From Hyphomonadaceae bacterium (lineage in GTDB: Bacteria > Pseudomonadota > Alphaproteobacteria > Rhizobiales > Hyphomicrobiaceae), in contig JAIEQJ010000081.1 in NCBI GenBank assembly GCA_019747815.1, positions 1 to 64,000 on the forward strand: a stretch of DNA of 64,000 nucleotides. Direction: 5' to 3'. Positions within the stretch are counted from its first letter, which is position 1; each line of letters begins with the position of its first letter. A model generated the notes under the pieces. That model had not been told where the DNA came from. It did not search any database and worked only from the letters and a program-made list of their open reading frames with translations. Shown here in pieces: positions 62,737-64,000 of this stretch. A program made the translations under genes and the position numbers.

Positions 62737-64000
62737 CTACCTCCGCACCGACCACCAGGTATCCACATCGAAGCCCGCCAGAGGCAAGATCGGCGGGAAC
62801 CTGAGGTCGCTGCGATGCGCCACCCACACCTTGGGCAGATGGAACAGGGGGATTGCATAGTCGCCCGAGATCAGCACGCGGTCGAAGGCGCGCACCGCTG
62901 CGGTGAAATCCTCATCCGCATCGGCCTGCAGCAGCGCCTCGATCATGGCATCGGCCGCTGGGTTCTTGACGCCGGCAAGGTTCAACGAGCCCTCGATGTC
63001 GGCAGCCTTGCTGCTCCAGCGGTTGATCTGCTCGTTGCCGGGCGACAGCGACGCGGACCAGTTCCACTGCACCATGTCGAAGTCGAAGGTCTTGAGGCGG
63101 ACGTTGTACTGCGCGCTGTCCACCTGGCGCACGCGCAGCTCGATGCCGAGCCTGTCAAGGGTGCGCGCGTAGCTGAGCAGCAACCGCTCCTGCGCCCGTG
63201 TCTGCGCCAGGAACTCCACGTTCAATCGCCGGCCCAATTTCATCATGCGGCCGCCCTTGACCTCATAGCCCGCATCTAGCAGCAGCTTGTGCGCCGCCTC
63301 CAGATTGGCCCGGCTGTTGGCGCCATCAGCGACGGGTTGGCGGTAGGCTCCCTCCAGCACCTGAGGCTTCACGAAATCCAGGAACGGCGCCAGCAGGGCG
63401 CGCTCGCGCTGATCCGCCGGCCGGCCGTGCGAGGAAAGATACGAGCGCTCGAAGAAGCTTTCGGTACGCTTGAAGAGTCCGCTGAACAGGTTGCGGTTCA
63501 TCCACTCGGCGTCGAACATCAAGATGAACGCACGGCGCACGCGCTGATCCTGGAACGCCGGCCGGCGCGTATTGAACACGAGCCCCGACATGCCCGATGG
63601 CAGGCCGGTATCGAGCTCCCGCTTGACGATGCGCCCGTCGGACACGGCCGCGAAATCGTAACCCTCCACCCACCGCGCCGGATCGTCCTCCAGCCTGACG
63701 TCGAGCTCGCCGGCCTTGAATGCCTCGAACAAGATCGACGCATCGCGGAAGAACTCGATCCGGATCTCGTCGAAGTTGAAGCGCCCACGCATCACGGGCA
63801 GATCGCGCGCCCACCAGTCGGGATTGCGCCGATAGGTGATGGAGCGGCCCGCATCTACGTGCGCGACCCGGTAGGGTCCGCTGCCGAGTGGCGGCTTCAA
63901 CGTGGTTCGTTCGAATGTCTCGGCATCCAGCTTGTGCTTCGGCAGGATCGGCATCAGGCCGAGCAGCAGCGGCACCTCGCGATCGCCCGCAGCCTCGAAC
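62737..64000 (-). CDS. Extracellular solute-binding protein, family 5 (partial, N-terminus outside window)
   Basis: The C-terminal 421 residues are visible; the frame continues to the window edge (FEAAGDREV before the visible MPILPKHKLD). Family 5 motifs include GSGPYRVAHVDAGRSITYRR, NPDWWARDLP and RRAFILMFDAEWMNRNLF. This is the periplasmic binding subunit of a peptide or nickel-type ABC importer, close to the YejA subgroup. Permease and ATPase genes must lie beyond the window if present. The start cannot be given. Confidence 0.88.
   Translation of the reverse strand, partial: FEAAGDREVPLLLGLMPILPKHKLDAETFERTTLKPPLGSGPYRVAHVDAGRSITYRRNPDWWARDLPVMRGRFNFDEIRIEFFRDASILFEAFKAGELDVRLEDDPARWVEGYDFAAVSDGRIVKRELDTGLPSGMSGLVFNTRRPAFQDQRVRRAFILMFDAEWMNRNLFSGLFKRTESFFERSYLSSHGRPADQRERALLAPFLDFVKPQVLEGAYRQPVADGANSRANLEAAHKLLLDAGYEVKGGRMMKLGRRLNVEFLAQTRAQERLLLSYARTLDRLGIELRVRQVDSAQYNVRLKTFDFDMVQWNWSASLSPGNEQINRWSSKAADIEGSLNLAGVKNPAADAMIEALLQADADEDFTAAVRAFDRVLISGDYAIPLFHLPKVWVAHRSDLRFPPILPLAGFDVDTWWSVRR

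Overview
This is a GC-rich, densely coded bacterial chromosome segment. Gene order and families point to the alphaproteobacterial order Hyphomicrobiales (Rhizobiales). The evidence is the order rnj - mce - DUF1467 - proS - lolC - lolD, the order recG / sdhE / mfd, a short prolyl-tRNA synthetase without the insertion editing domain, and a histidine tRNA of the derived alphaproteobacterial type (no G-1, discriminator A73, G1-U72). No prophage, IS transposase, CRISPR array or rRNA operon was seen. Genus-level assignment is not possible from the sequence alone.

Layout. 1-5.5 kb: a tightly overlapping minus-strand cell-surface sugar operon (DegT aminotransferase, Gfo/Idh dehydrogenase, LpxD-like acyltransferase, glycosyltransferase) with a divergent sulfotransferase. 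5.5-9.7 kb: a MacAB-like export system (membrane fusion protein, ATPase, two permeases). 9.8-10.7 kb: an ArsR repressor with a perfect operator, an SRPBCC partner, and tRNA-His. 11.0-15.2 kb: an accessory-looking module of an ECF sigma factor, a membrane anti-sigma factor, a secreted subtilisin-like protease with a His-rich spacer, and two tandemly duplicated His-rich secreted peptides, each with its own leader hairpin and trailing hairpin. 15.5-32.4 kb: all fourteen separate nuo genes for respiratory complex I, interrupted by accessory genes (ABM-fold protein, a frameshifted four-helix-bundle cassette, Uma2-type nuclease, DUF4267 protein, a 108-aa membrane protein, a possible 33-aa membrane peptide) and split by a terminator plus promoter before nuoE.

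32.4-42.8 kb: birA, rnj, methylmalonyl-CoA epimerase, DUF1467, a candidate sRNA, proS, lolC/lolD, and a polyamine operon (type III PLP decarboxylase plus agmatinase) behind a structured speF-like leader; then an MltB-type lytic transglycosylase. 42.9-50.6 kb: an OmpA-like proline-rich protein, HMG-CoA lyase, a PilZ protein, a lactonase-fold hydrolase, malonyl-CoA decarboxylase, a YpfJ-type metallopeptidase and a SPOR protein. 50.9-64 kb: glmU, glmS, a SPOR/TPR protein, a DUF502 membrane protein, recG, sdhE, mfd and a truncated oligopeptide-type solute-binding protein.

The best candidate for an undescribed system is 10.9-15.2 kb. The periplasmic part of the anti-sigma factor looks like a subtilase propeptide fold, so the secreted protease in the same operon may be a direct partner of the anti-sigma factor. 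The duplicated His-rich peptides downstream would fit a metal-buffering or envelope-stress output. This is inference from layout and sequence texture, not a demonstrated pathway.
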